Below are positions 29,601 to 39,729 of a stretch of 48,892 nucleotides of DNA, in pieces. Source of the DNA: Tieghemiomyces parasiticus (taxonomy: Eukaryota; Kickxellomycota; Dimargaritomycetes; Dimargaritales; Dimargaritaceae); the NCBI GenBank assembly GCA_027575765.1, contig JANBPT010000273.1, positions 1-48,892 of the forward strand, in the 5' to 3' direction. Within the stretch, counting starts at the first letter, position 1. Each line of letters starts with the position of its first letter. Both the position numbers and the translations under genes were made by a program. The notes under the pieces are model-generated. The model was not told where the DNA came from. It searched no databases and saw only the letters and a list, made by a program, of their open reading frames with translations.

Positions 29601-31803
29601 AACCTGGAACTGAAGAGTCATGTCAAGCGCTAGGTTCTCCACCATCTCGCCAATGATTAGTGCCTCCAGCAAGGACGTTGTGTAGTCCATCTCTACATAA
29701 AACCCACCAAGTTTGATTGCTCTCTGCCGGACTACATAATCACAGATAAAAAGGCCTGGTCTAGGGCTACACTGGAGACTTATGTTCTGATTCCAGTGGC
29801 CAGGGATAAGATCCCACAAGTGCCCCAGTTACCCATTTGGCCGTGCTGCTATTGCCATGTACTGAGGACAATTGAGACCCTGGCTGTGAGATTGTATTGG
29901 CAACTTAGATCTATGACCAGGAAGAGCTCTCTGGATAGCCAATGCTATGCATTGTCATTTTTAATGGCAACATACCAAAATGTAAAATGTTTGGCCATTC
30001 AGCTTAACTGATAAACAAACCAAACTTAAAAGATAGTTAGAATTGAGAACTAGAGTCCAGTACATTTGGTTGTGACAACTTAAGTGGTAAAGATAAACAG
30101 AAGTGAGACTCTGTACATGTAAAGTTGGAATATGTTAGTGTACAGAACTGTCCATATATAAGCCTTTATGGGGGAGCAAGTATAAAGGATGCACTGAGTC
30201 TTAGAAATAAATAAATGATCAAAAATATGGTTGGGACCTTAGGGGGTACTTTATTGAAATTGGTACAAGACAGTGTGGTACACCAAACCACTGATCCGAT
30301 CAGTTGTGACCCCACACTAGCAACTCTTTTATCACCGCCGTTTTATCACTAGTACGCACCCTCCTCCTCCTCACCTATTAGAATATCCCCTTGCTACCTT
30401 TTCCCCTAGTTGCGTATTTACCTCTCTTTGACTTGGTACCAACCCCAAATGCGCCCTGTCGTTTGAAGGTCTGCCTGACCTGTACGGCAGCCCTAATGAA
30501 AGAGGCGGGCCATCTTTCATTATAAAAGGCAGTCAGCACGACCCATAATAAACGATAGTCAAGACCCACCCCATATTGTTCAATCATCTATTTCGAATTC
30601 GTTCCGTACTTTACTTAGTCTTTTTCCTGCCTTTTGGGCTAATTAGCCATTACGTTTCCTCTAGGGTAGTTCACCCTACGACAGACAGATAAGAGATAAG
30701 GTTAAAATATTAGGGTAAGGTGTTGTGTGGGGGTTTTTATGAAGTAGTACCTGAGGCAGAAAAAGAACTGGATAAACTGGGCAATGAGATTTGGTAAAGG
30801 AATGTGATGTGTAGAAAAGATAAAATAAGAAAAGCCCAAGGTATGAGAGGAGTTGCTGCCCCATATCTTATACCAGCTGGTTATTCTACTAACAAACCAG
30901 CTCTTGTCATATAGGGAAATAAAACTGGGTGGATGACTCAACTGGGGGGAGGGGGCTGGACCCCCCCCCCCCCACACATGTAAGCCACAGTGATATCATA
31001 AAGATATAGCCACAACTCCCTAGCACTGGTAATTAGCTGAACCAAGTGACTCATGAACCTATTTGTGACACACCACCAAGACCCAACCTTATGTACTGTG
31101 GTGATTGGGAACCACCACATTAAATTTTCCCAAGGTAAAGTCCAAGTCTACTATTTCAGAACCATAAATTCTGTGATAGTAGAAACGCCTTATGGTTATG
31201 GTATTAGACTTGGGCCTAATATCAGCACATGTACATTTCCTGGCTATATAAGCCAATGATCCAAAACTCCTGCTGTCTTTGCTTATCTTTAAAGCCTATC
31301 TCTCCAATTGCAATACAGCACCCCTTGGGGACTTGACCACCACCCCAGTGAACCACAAATCAAGTGGCAAGACGCAAGTGTGGATCACATGGTCCCAAGT
31401 AATTCATGTTGGAGTTTAATTACCTGTGGGTTGTGTTTTTTTAGTGACCTGGGTGACTTGTGGGAGCCCAGGGTTAATTGTTGGTATTGTGGTGAATTAT
31501 GCTTTTAATAAATGAATGCCTGCAGCGGAATGGAACAAGATACAAAAAGTGAGGGCAGCAAGATATGGTATAGAAACAAGATGCATGTAGGAAGTGTGGA
31601 AAGAAAAAGCCCTTCTCTGAAATAGGAGGTGTGATGCTCTCCCTCTTATACCAACTGGTCATACAACTACTGAACTGGTCCTGACTATATAAAGAAAATG
31701 ATACTCTGGGAGCGGGTCATTGTGCATGGGGAGTCCTTGTTGGCTCTGGTACTACTGTACCACCATAGTGCACTGGCAGAGGGGTGACTTAGCCGGGGGG
31801 CCG
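29601..31803. other. AT-rich, CpG-poor tract, probable decayed mobile DNA
   Basis: No supported gene. Several isolated TATA-like boxes occur without genes (CATATATAAGCC near 30,153, GCTATATAAGCC near 31,242, ACTATATAAAG near 31,683), together with AATAAATAAA near 30,207. This is the pattern of solo or decayed LTRs. A CpG-containing patch at ~30,290-30,660 interrupts the tract. A 13-base C run stands at 30961-30973. Confidence 0.45.
30831..30973 (+). repeat. Degenerate repeat pair, copy A (partner 31605-31810)
   Basis: It shares with 31605-31810 the order AAAGCCC, TATACCAGCTGGT (TATACCAACTGGT in the partner), a second CTGGTCC/CAGCTCTTG-like block, and TGACTCAACTGGGGGG leading into GGCTGGACC (TGACTTAGCCGGGGGG and GGCCGGACC in the partner). 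The partner has CG where this copy has TG or CA at the aligned sites, as expected for methyl-cytosine decay. The element is unnamed. Confidence 0.4.
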
Positions 31804-31810
31804 GACCTCC
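31605..31810 (+). repeat. Degenerate repeat pair, copy B (partner 30831-30973)
   Basis: This is the partner of the preceding repeat, about 60 bp longer through internal differences, with an ACTATATAAAG box in the middle. The right end GGGGGGCCGGACC retains CpG sites, so this copy may be younger or was less methylated. Confidence 0.4.
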
Positions 31811-33366
31811 TACCACAGTATAATGGTGTATGGTTGGGAGATATGAACTATGAAAGACATTACAATGGTGAACCCTGCCACCCAGTTTATTGGTGACATA
31901 TTGAGTGTCTGCAAGCAGCTAATGGGTCAAGCCTGTGTGTCTGCATGGGAATGGCAGTATCAATGAAGATGCCAGTAAAGGGAAACAAACTAGTCAGGGT
32001 AAACAAGTGCAAGTGTCTGATTGAGTGAGTAGAAGAATAGAAAATGGCTGCTGGCCAACCCTTTCCTCTTATCCTTCCTCCTTAGATGACCCAGTAGGCT
32101 CCCAGTGGACTGGTTGGTAGATTCCCCTAGCATTGACCCCTCAAGTAGGAGATGACAACTGGGCCAGGTATGATGGAGGGGGCTTGCTTTCCTGCCACAC
32201 TTACCTACTGAGGGTGTAGGGCCTTGAAGCTGGACAGGCCTGATGAGGCTTTGGTCAATACCAGTATTATTGAGCATGCCAATTCCAGTAGGCATATAAT
32301 ATGTGCAAACATGTAGCCCACCTATTCCTAGGCTACTGAAGCTGCTTAAGTATAAACCCCATACTTCTATTACCAAGTCAAAGTTGTATCAGAACAATTA
32401 CAATGTCAGTAAGCACCTGAGAGTGATTGGTATTCTATCCAGATTGGATGAGGTTGATAATGTATTTATTAAGGTGCTCTTTTATTGGTCTATACAGCTG
32501 GTTTAATGAGCATGGGAGGTACCAAGGGCTTGTCCTTGGCAAGGTGCCTCTGGGCAAAGTGGTGCAATGAATAATATGAGGATCCAAGCAGCAGTGGTGA
32601 ACCAGTAGGTGGTGTGGTGTTCCTGCAAGTAGCTTGGTTGGTATGGTGGTGGGGAGGGTAGAGGATGGGGTGGAAGGTATGCAAGGTGGAGATGAGCAAT
32701 ACATTGCATCACACTGGTTGATCAACCATACTGTTGATAATGGTCCAGAGTGTGACTGGTGATTTCCTAGGTTTGCATAATGGCTACCACAAGTGCTATG
32801 CTGAGCATACCATGCAAGTCCTATAATGGAGGCTTAAGTTATGGGACATAGTGGCCAGCCAGGATAAATAGTGGAAACACTATGGCATGGAGAATTGATC
32901 ATTGACTAACCAAGTACAAAACTGTGAATAGGGCCCACCAACCTCACAGACTGCTCAATATTATCTAATGTGTGTCTGCACAAGAAATATTAGGCCAACT
33001 TGGCCCATATGGAGGGAGACCAATGAAGCTGGTCCAGATTATCTAGGTAAAACAAGTGGGGGAGGATGAAAAGCAATAAAAGGGAGACCAATATGCAGTA
33101 AGGTGAACTGCAGGTGTGGGGTAAGGGATGAGAGGTACCAATAGAAAAAAGGCAAAAAGGCAGTGGAACAAGGGTGGTCAGTAAGGCCATCTGGCACTAC
33201 AAGGTGGATTTGCTTTTGGCTAATACCCAGGGAACCCCTCCTAGAGGGGAACACTGCCCCATGAATGGTATTATTTAGCTAGAGGTACCCTCCCACCCTT
33301 ACCACTTATACTATATCAGTTCTGTCACCTGCCTTGTATTAGACATCTTAAAAAGGTAGGCTATTC
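31804..33366. other. 1.56-kb stretch without a single CpG
   Basis: Reading the stretch line by line I find no CG dinucleotide between 31,804 and 33,366, although G and C are both common and GC dinucleotides occur throughout. TG and CA are abundant. Open frames here (for example 31990-32376 and 32435-32725, minus strand) have no recognisable domain. The simplest reading is an old mobile element whose methylated CpGs have all mutated to TpG/CpA. Confidence 0.75.
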
Positions 33367-33495
33367 CGGATGCCTGGCTGTAAAGCAATCTGTGTACTGC
33401 TTTCCATAACTACTTCATCACTAATGTATATAGTTGGCACTCAACAGACCTATGGGGAACTGGTAAACACACTCGCTCAAGTACAAAGCTTGATG

Positions 33496-33503
33496 AAAAA
33501 AAA
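33496..33503 (-). terminator. RNA polymerase III terminator (T8) of tRNA-Arg
   Basis: Eight T on the minus strand begin two bases after the tRNA discriminator base, a normal polymerase III stop. Confidence 0.85.
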
Positions 33504-33504
33504 T

Positions 33505-33578
33505 CGATCCAAGCAGGACTCGAACCTGCAATCTCCTGATCCGTAGTCAGGTGCCTTATCCAATTTGGCCATTGGACC
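33505..33578 (-). tRNA. tRNA-Arg (anticodon ACG)
   Basis: A 74-nt gene without intron. Acceptor arms GGTCCAA and TTGGATC pair over seven positions (one G-T). The D stem is GCC/GGC with loop AAATTGGATAA. The anticodon stem CCTGA/TCAGG encloses loop CTACGGA, giving anticodon ACG. The variable loop is AGATT. The T stem is GCAGG/CCTGC with loop TTCGAGT, which also serves as the B box. The discriminator is G and CCA is not encoded. It should decode CGU, and CGC/CGA after A34-to-inosine editing. It sits between the CpG-free tract and a cluster of LTR-like repeats. The stems are intact, so it is probably functional. Confidence 0.95.
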
Positions 33579-33911
33579 TCTGTTTATTGTTGCGGCAGCG
33601 TGCTGTTAGCCATCAAATTGTCAGGGGCAGAGGGGTGGCAGTCGGCCAGCCCTCGCAGTCAGTCAGGGGGAACGGCGCAGTCAGTGCAACGATAAATCAG
33701 GAGTCAAGCGCAGACGGCGCTATAAGGTCAATGAGAGTCTAAAGTTTATTATTTCAGGCAGACTCGGGATATTAATTATGAAATGAATATCAGCAACGAC
33801 ATCATAACCGTTGATGACGAAGCCTCTTCCAGCCTTTATCTGGTAGTGATAAAGGCTGGTCTAATCTTAGGAATCGGAGGTGATTAAGTTGTGGATGACG
33901 GTCCACAACAA
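33579..33911. other. tRNA upstream flank
   Basis: These 333 bp between the 5' end of the tRNA and the first LTR-like repeat have normal CpG content and no supported gene. Confidence 0.45.
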
Positions 33912-34388
33912 TGTGAAGCCAAGCACGGCTTCTACCTTTGAGGAACTGTAATAGGCCGCGCCTATACAACCATAAAAGAAAAGAAAGGAAAGAGACCGGG
34001 CGACCTCAGGGAGAGGCCCGGAAGGGACGGAGGACCAGTCAGGCCCTCCACCAATTAGCGTAGATCATCCATTATAGTTATAGTATATAAGTTGGGCCCA
34101 AGTATGCAACACAGGGCCCGGCAGCTTATTCCCCCGTTTCTATCCCATAGTGCCATCCGTTGGCACTATTCTGCTAGTAAAGTCTATTACCAATATTCCC
34201 CTAAGCTTGCTTGTTGGTAAACGTTCATAGATTTCACTTGAGGTTTTCTCCGTCAATAGTTAACCCACCAAACTTTGCATTACAGATTTGGACAGCGCTG
34301 GTCCAACTGTACCTTCCTGAATTCTCCACTTTGACCCAGAGGTTCTTTTGAAGGTGGGACCGGCTTCCAGTTACCAGTCCACTTTACA
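33912..34388 (+). repeat. LTR-like repeat family 1, copy 3 (best preserved)
   Basis: This 477-bp unit starts TGTGAAGCC and ends CTTTACA, and is colinear with 351-837 and, for its last two thirds, with 1-347. TATA-like GTATATAAG lies at about 34,082. It is followed by ATTATTGTGGAGCCCTCAC, which resembles the sequence after an unrelated LTR-like repeat at 36,094. It starts 334 bp upstream of the tRNA-Arg gene. Confidence 0.65.
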
Positions 34389-34391
34389 TTA

Positions 34392-34409
34392 TTGTGGAGC
34401 CCTCACTTT
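34392..34409 (+). other. Primer-binding-site-like sequence after LTR family 1
   Basis: TTGTGGAGCCCTCACTTT differs by one base from the 18-mer at 36099-36116 that follows an LTR-like repeat of a different family. In LTR retroelements the tRNA primer-binding site lies directly inside the 5' LTR, often as TGG-initial sequence. The tRNA concerned is not identified. Confidence 0.35.
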
Positions 34410-35084
34410 GTTACGTCTTCTGAAGACGCCTGAGGGATGAAGCTTGGTTAGAATGATTAACTAGGTTATGTATTTGTTGGCAAACCCATCAGGGAAAGCC
34501 AAATGCATCTGCCAAGCCATGGGGAAGCCAATACTTTTAGAGTATGCAATCAGGCCATTTCTCCCACCAATGAGGGGCCTGATTTCCCATGACTTGGGTT
34601 TCATACTTTTTGATTCTTGTTGTTTCAGACTTTTAGATTTTATATGTTTCATCCTGGAGGTCATTAAAGTTCTCTAACAGCCTAAATAACTGAGGCAACC
34701 AGAAGTATCTGATTTAGTACCTTGAAGACAAACTAATATTTAAGGTCAGCACTTCTGCCCTTCTATGTTCTGGGAGTGTTTCCCCTGCCTTGCCTCCAGG
34801 CAACCCTTTTGAGTTTCCCTTGGTTTCATTTGTACTTTCCTTGTCCCAAGTATGTCTACCTTTAATGAAGCTCATCCCTCCCACCTATTAAGATCGTGAT
34901 TAGGCTATTGAAATATCTGGCCTTAGGGTGTAATATTTAGGTAGCCTTCACATTATTTGTGGTGCCAACATTGGGTTTATCTCTTGAAGGCATCTAGTGG
35001 GCACGTCAATACCCAAAAGGCGTAAACAACTGCCAATCCCCTCTAGGGGGAAAGGCAGGATTGAGGGTTAAGGTTTGCACAATA
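34410..35084. other. Decayed retroelement interior or flank
   Basis: AT-rich and nearly CpG-free, with no supported gene. A third junction-like sequence, CACATTATTTGTGGTGCC, occurs at 34949-34966, suggesting the end of another decayed LTR. Confidence 0.4.
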
Positions 35085-35371
35085 TGCAGGGGGATGTAGA
35101 TCCTTCCCCCACACCCAAGTATAAAAGCAAGCCCACAGTAGTTAAGCAAGGGCTTGCCAGTTAGTTTTTCCATTTGATATTTTATTTAATATTCTTTTCA
35201 GTCTTTATTTATTAGTCACAGGGACGCCACCACAGTCCCATGCTATTTGTAATAGCAACAAAAGTAAACAATCCCAAATTGCCCCATTGACTCCACTGTT
35301 TTGCCATTGGACCCAGACCATCATCATGTATGGTCCAACCAAACCCCCGCCACCCAGGGCCTAGCACCACA
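35085..35371 (+). repeat. LTR-like repeat family 2, copy 1
   Basis: This 287-bp unit starts TGCAGGGGGATGTAGATCC and ends GCACCACA, and matches 35820-36094 along its length. Shared blocks are ACACCCAAGTATAA (TATA-like), GCAAGGGCTTGCCAGTTAGT, TTGCCATTGGACC and CCTAGCACCACA. TG...CA ends and an internal TATA-like box fit an LTR. Confidence 0.65.
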
Positions 35372-35819
35372 TATTGCGGAGCTGCCTGTAGGCTCTACAC
35401 TTAATGAGATTTAGAAGTTGAGATATATATTCTGGCAAGATTAGATTTATAATTAAGGTGTATAGGACACTGGGCAGGTCATAATAGGACCAGTAGAATT
35501 ACCCTAGAAACGCCACATGTAGATCGTTAACCCGCCACTTAGTGATTGCCCAAGTATATAGTCCAGCCACAGTGGTTCACTGTGGCAAAGGGAGTTCTTT
35601 TTGATCAAGTTATTTCTGTAATATCTTTTGGTTATCCATTGACCTTGCGACATTTGTAGTCTATTTTAGTAACTCCAGTAACCTTTTGTAGGTTGTTTGT
35701 GACATTTTGTACGTCATAATTTATTGCAGTATCCAGAACTTCCATAGTGCAGTGGAGTATTTTTGTTATCATATACTTATGGTATAAACCAAGGCTTAGT
35801 TCCACATTTATTTGTAGTA
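35372..35819. other. Spacer between two family-2 LTR-like copies
   Basis: These 448 bp are AT-rich with no supported gene. The first bases (ATTGCGGAGCTGCC) look like a mutated form of the primer-binding-site-like 18-mer. The interior is too short to be a full retroelement. Confidence 0.4.
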
Positions 35820-36094
35820 TGCAGGGAGGTGTAGATCCTTCCTCCACACCCAAGTATAAGAAGTAAGCCTGTGCAAGTAGGCAAGGGCTTGCCAGTTAGT
35901 TTTTACTATTTCTTGTCATTGTACTTTGTTACATTCTTTATTTATTTTAGCATAGTTGGGATACCATTGTGGTCCCATACTATTTACTTTAGCATTTATG
36001 GTAAACAAACCATTTCCCCCTGTTTTGCCATTGGACCAAGACTATTGTTGCATACAGTCCAACCAAGGTATCTTATCCAAGACCTAGCACCACA
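35820..36094 (+). repeat. LTR-like repeat family 2, copy 2
   Basis: This 275-bp unit is directly repeated from 35085-35371, with the same TG...ACACCACA-type boundaries and blocks. It is followed after four bases by TTGTGGTGCCCTCACTTT. Confidence 0.65.
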
Positions 36095-36098
36095 TTCA

Positions 36099-36116
36099 TT
36101 GTGGTGCCCTCACTTT
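36099..36116 (+). other. Primer-binding-site-like sequence after LTR family 2
   Basis: TTGTGGTGCCCTCACTTT is nearly identical to 34392-34409 although the two preceding LTR-like repeats are unrelated. TGGTGCCCTCAC would be complementary to a tRNA 3' end of the form GTGAGGGCACCA. Confidence 0.4.
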
Positions 36117-37060
36117 ATGAGGCCTCTTAAAGGTTCCCTACCACTTGACATACCTAGCAGTATGTCCTGCTTAGGTAGTGTATTGGGAGAAATATTGTGC
36201 CCCAACTGAGAGAGGGATTCCATACTCCCTCATCTAAGATAAGGAGCTCATTAGAAGGGAGACCAAGGACAAGGTGGGCTTTCACTTAATTGACTTTAAT
36301 ACATATGATTATTAAACTGTTACAAGGGAATCTGAATGTATTAGACCAATGACAAAGGAATAAGTGGACAAACAAGCAGGGACAGGGTGTAACCAAGGCG
36401 CCCCCCAGGAAGCCTCCCCTTCAAAGAAGGCCGCCTCTCTTTAGGACCGGCCTTCCAGATGGAATGTGGAAGCCTCCACTGCCGATCAGTATTCCCTCAT
36501 GAGAACTAGGAAGAAGGCGGCCTTCAAACTCTGGAAGAAAATCCGACATGACTTGGGACCTCACTTTTCATAGACGAGGTCTCCGACTACAGCACCTAAG
36601 AAACACCAAATGGTTTCACATCATCACCTCAGCCGCACATACTTAAAGGCGGCAAACCAGCCATAACCAACTGTCTCATTAAGTGTGTAATAAATAACTG
36701 TCTTGACTTCTAAGTGGCCTGCTCGCCTGTGACCCTCCCTTGGTCTTTACTAGTTGCCCCTCCCCTCGGGCCACATACCCCGTCATAGTACCACCTTGGA
36801 CGGCAAAGGCCGCCGGCTGGCCTCACTTGAGATATGGCTCACGAGGGGGCGGGGTTTTAGGCTACGACACCACACATTGCAAATGATAAATATACGCAAG
36901 GTGAGGCCTAAGGCCCGTGAAGTGGATATGGTGGGAGGGAAGCCAGCGCAAACCCTCCTTTCGAGTAATAGGCCACTTAAAGGATGGATTGCTCAAGATT
37001 CCGCGCGCGATTTGTCGAAGCAACGCTACTAATTCAGGGTCAAGGTTAGAGGCCCCCGGT
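36117..37060. other. Edge of the repeat tract, no supported gene
   Basis: 36,117-36,380 remains CpG-poor. From about 36,400 CpG returns. A further LTR-like signature, CATACTTAAAGGCGGC near 36,637 followed by GTGTAATAAATAACTG near 36,684, may be one more solo LTR. No supported reading frame. Confidence 0.4.
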
Positions 37061-37066
37061 TTTATT
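37061..37066 (-). promoter_or_regulatory. Poly(A) signal AATAAA of DBP7
   Basis: AATAAA on the minus strand lies 96 bp after the DBP7 stop codon. Confidence 0.5.
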
Positions 37067-37161
37067 TTCCCAGTGTAAATGGGGCGACCTGTATTACTAA
37101 AATACAAATCAATGGCTAACGTCTCTCAATTCAGTACAGATTTGGCTCTTCGCATCAACTT

Positions 37162-39729
37162 TCACTTGGCTCGGCGCACCTTCTTTTTTGCCGCAGCCAC
37201 GGTCGTTGTAACCATGGGGCTAGCCGAGAATTCATCGGTATTAATGGAACCGCGCTTGAAAGGGTCGGTCATTTTCTTCTGTTTACGTGGGGGCGGCTCT
37301 TCATCCGACCGCCGTTTGTAGCCCTTCTGTTGATACCCACTACCATTAGCACCGGCAGTGGCGGTATCGCCCTGGGAGTTCTGCTGCGACGGTTTGCCCG
37401 CCTTAGTGGACGCCTTCTGACCTACATTAGTCGGGGTCTCCTGAAGCGCGAAAGCCTTGGCCATGTGGCCGAGGTGTAGCTTACGGATGTGGAAAATGTG
37501 CTTCTCGGCCGCGGCGTGTGTCGCGTAGGCACGGACGGCGGAGAGGTAGGCTGACTTGGCGAGTTGTATGACGGGCGTGCCATCCGCCAGTTGGGCTGGC
37601 GTGGTGATTGATTCGGCCTCGGTTGCTGTGGCGTTCTGCTGCCGGTTCGTCTCTTCAATCAGGGCGGTCACGGCCTCGTCCTCATCGTCCGAGGATGAAT
37701 CGGAGTCAGAGCTGGAATTATCGCTACTACTCTCACTACTGGCATTGCTCTGGTCGTCGTCGTCGATAAGGCCAACCGGCTTGGCTGGAGTCGGCTTCGT
37801 GGCCGCGGAGTGGGTGGCCGTAGCGGCCCGGTCGGACTGTCCGAGCCATCGTTCATAGGTCATTTGAACGTCGTTGACGGCCTGGTCGGCCACTCGGCCC
37901 TTACGTCGACGGCGGACGAGTACTTGATAGGCCTTATCCAGGCTGGCCGGGGCGGGGCGCATCCCTTGGGCGTGGAGGATGCCCAGATACTCCGTCTCGC
38001 TGGGCAGCAGGAATAGGAGAGCGCGGCCATTACGACCCTGGCGTGCCGTCCGGCCCACGCGGTGCACATAGGAGGCCACTTCGCTGGGTGGGTCATACTG
38101 AATAATCTGGTTGACATGCGGAAAATCGAGGCCGCGGGCGGCCACATCGGTACAGATGAGGATGGCCGATGCGGTTGACTTGCTGAAGTGGTGGTAGGAC
38201 TCCGTGCGGACGTTCTGCGGGAGGTTACCATGCAGCTTGTATACGTGCACTCCCGGTAGAATCTGACTGACATCGGCGAGCTGGTACATGGTTTTAACCT
38301 TGCGCCGGCCCGTGGCGTCTCGGGAGGCCCTATCGGCCGCAACTTCTTCCGCGTTAATTTCAGCGTTCCGTGGTGGTTTGGGGGTGCGGATGGCCACGCT
38401 GGGCGGGTCAGCAGTGGGACCTAGCCCCTCAGTCGCCGGCCAGAATCGCGGGGTCGGGGCGCGGCTCAATAGGGCGTGGTGATAATCCACAGAATCACAA
38501 GACGAGACGAACACGACCGCCTTTTGCACACCAGAGGTAGCCGTGGATGAGGGTGGAGCCGATAGGAATTGGCCATCGCGACCGGTCACACGGAACGGAA
38601 ACAGGTTCATGAGCACGGAGGTAAGGGCTACAAGCCTCTGCTTGGCTGGGACTACAAGGTAGCTTTGTTCCAGCTGCTGTGGAGCGGTGTAGGTGGCCTC
38701 GGTGCCAGCCTCGTCGTCGTCGGTATCGCTCACCGCCGCAGCCAGATCGGCGTCCGTAATCGACGCGGCAGTGGCCAGTTTAGCCTTCGTGGCCGACCCA
38801 TAGCAAATTACTGGGTTCTTCAGAGTGTCACCGGCCAACCGCCGGACCTGGTTGGGCAGGGTGGCTGAGCATAGGACGGTGAGCCGGGATGCGGGTAGGG
38901 CCGGCGAGTGGAGGAAAGATGACTGGCTGGGGGCCTGGTGATGGTAGTGGCGCTGAGGCTCGGTGCCGGTGGCGAAGGAGGTTCGCTGGCCTAGGAGGTC
39001 TAGGATTGATCGCAAAGTATCCTCGAACCCGAGTTCCAGTAGCCGGTCGGCCTCATCCAGGACCAGCCACTTAAGGTGTTCGACACGGAAGGACTGCGTG
39101 GACCGGAGGTGGTCCAGCAACCGGCCGGGCGTGGAGATAAGAATAGTGGCGCCCTTGCGCAGGCGGGCCTTTTCCGAATTTTTATTGTCGCCGCCAATCA
39201 CGATACCCGGTACCATCCAATGGCGACGATGGAGAGACGGATCCAGTTTCAGGTGGAGCAGGGTTTCCAGGTTGCTGTAGATCTGGCGTGCCAGTTCCCG
39301 TGTGGGTACCAGGATGATGGCGAATGTGCCCAGGGAGCGGGAGGGCGCTTGATGGTCAAATCGACCACCTTGAGCCGTGGTAAGCGGTGGCGTGCTGGCG
39401 ACCAGGAGGCGGTGGACGATCGGAAGCAAGTAGGTCAGGGTCTTACCCGAGCCGGTCAAGCTCTGGATGAAAACGTCGCGGAGAGAGGCGGGTCGGTGCG
39501 GCGGGTCGGTGTCCTGACTGTTGACCTGGTCGTGGAGAAGGGCCGGGATCGCCACCTTCTGGATTTGCGTCGGGGTTCGGATGTCCATTTTCGTGTCCAG
39601 GTGCCGTACGAGATCGTCATCCAGCCCCAAGTCCGTGAACGTATCGGCTACAGCCAGTGCCGGGGTAGCCGCCTTGGTGTTAGCCAATGCAGGCTGACCA
39701 GATCCTTTAAGCTTGGTCATGGCGGGCAT
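37162..39729 (-). CDS. DBP7: ATP-dependent DEAD-box RNA helicase DBP7 (DDX31 type)
   Basis: This encodes 855 aa in one exon from the ATG at 39729; a second ATG nine bases later (MTKLKGSG) is possible. It is a nucleolar helicase for maturation of the large (60S) ribosomal subunit. Motifs in order are the Q motif (RTPTQIQKVAIPALL, ~51-65), motif I TGSGKT (92-97), VPTRELARQ (141-149), STPGRLLDHL (199-208), LDEADRLLELGFE (224-236), SAT (288-290), ICTDVAARGLDFPHVNQ, and HRVGRTARQGRNG. The LLELGFE and long insertions (Ser/His-rich after motif III; Thr/Asp-rich before the second RecA lobe) match DBP7/DDX31 rather than other DEAD-box groups. The C-terminal part has an acidic Ser/Asp run (DSDSSSDDEDEA), then the LAKSAYLSAVRAYATH block that follows this family's core, and a basic Lys-rich tail. 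It is divergent from the SET gene, 559 bp apart. Confidence 0.93.
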   Translation of the reverse strand: MPAMTKLKGSGQPALANTKAATPALAVADTFTDLGLDDDLVRHLDTKMDIRTPTQIQKVAIPALLHDQVNSQDTDPPHRPASLRDVFIQSLTGSGKTLTYLLPIVHRLLVASTPPLTTAQGGRFDHQAPSRSLGTFAIILVPTRELARQIYSNLETLLHLKLDPSLHRRHWMVPGIVIGGDNKNSEKARLRKGATILISTPGRLLDHLRSTQSFRVEHLKWLVLDEADRLLELGFEDTLRSILDLLGQRTSFATGTEPQRHYHHQAPSQSSFLHSPALPASRLTVLCSATLPNQVRRLAGDTLKNPVICYGSATKAKLATAASITDADLAAAVSDTDDDEAGTEATYTAPQQLEQSYLVVPAKQRLVALTSVLMNLFPFRVTGRDGQFLSAPPSSTATSGVQKAVVFVSSCDSVDYHHALLSRAPTPRFWPATEGLGPTADPPSVAIRTPKPPRNAEINAEEVAADRASRDATGRRKVKTMYQLADVSQILPGVHVYKLHGNLPQNVRTESYHHFSKSTASAILICTDVAARGLDFPHVNQIIQYDPPSEVASYVHRVGRTARQGRNGRALLFLLPSETEYLGILHAQGMRPAPASLDKAYQVLVRRRRKGRVADQAVNDVQMTYERWLGQSDRAATATHSAATKPTPAKPVGLIDDDDQSNASSESSSDNSSSDSDSSSDDEDEAVTALIEETNRQQNATATEAESITTPAQLADGTPVIQLAKSAYLSAVRAYATHAAAEKHIFHIRKLHLGHMAKAFALQETPTNVGQKASTKAGKPSQQNSQGDTATAGANGSGYQQKGYKRRSDEEPPPRKQKKMTDPFKRGSINTDEFSASPMVTTTVAAAKKKVRRAK

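Noticed and set aside
32435..33254. Overlapping short frames with hydrophobic, Pro/His/Leu-rich products in the CpG-free tract
   Set aside because: All are explained by C-to-T decay, and no retroelement protein motif (protease, reverse transcriptase, integrase) could be read.
37081..37321. 80-codon + frame overlapping the DBP7 3' end
   Set aside because: Antisense to the DBP7 basic tail and 3' UTR, no domain.
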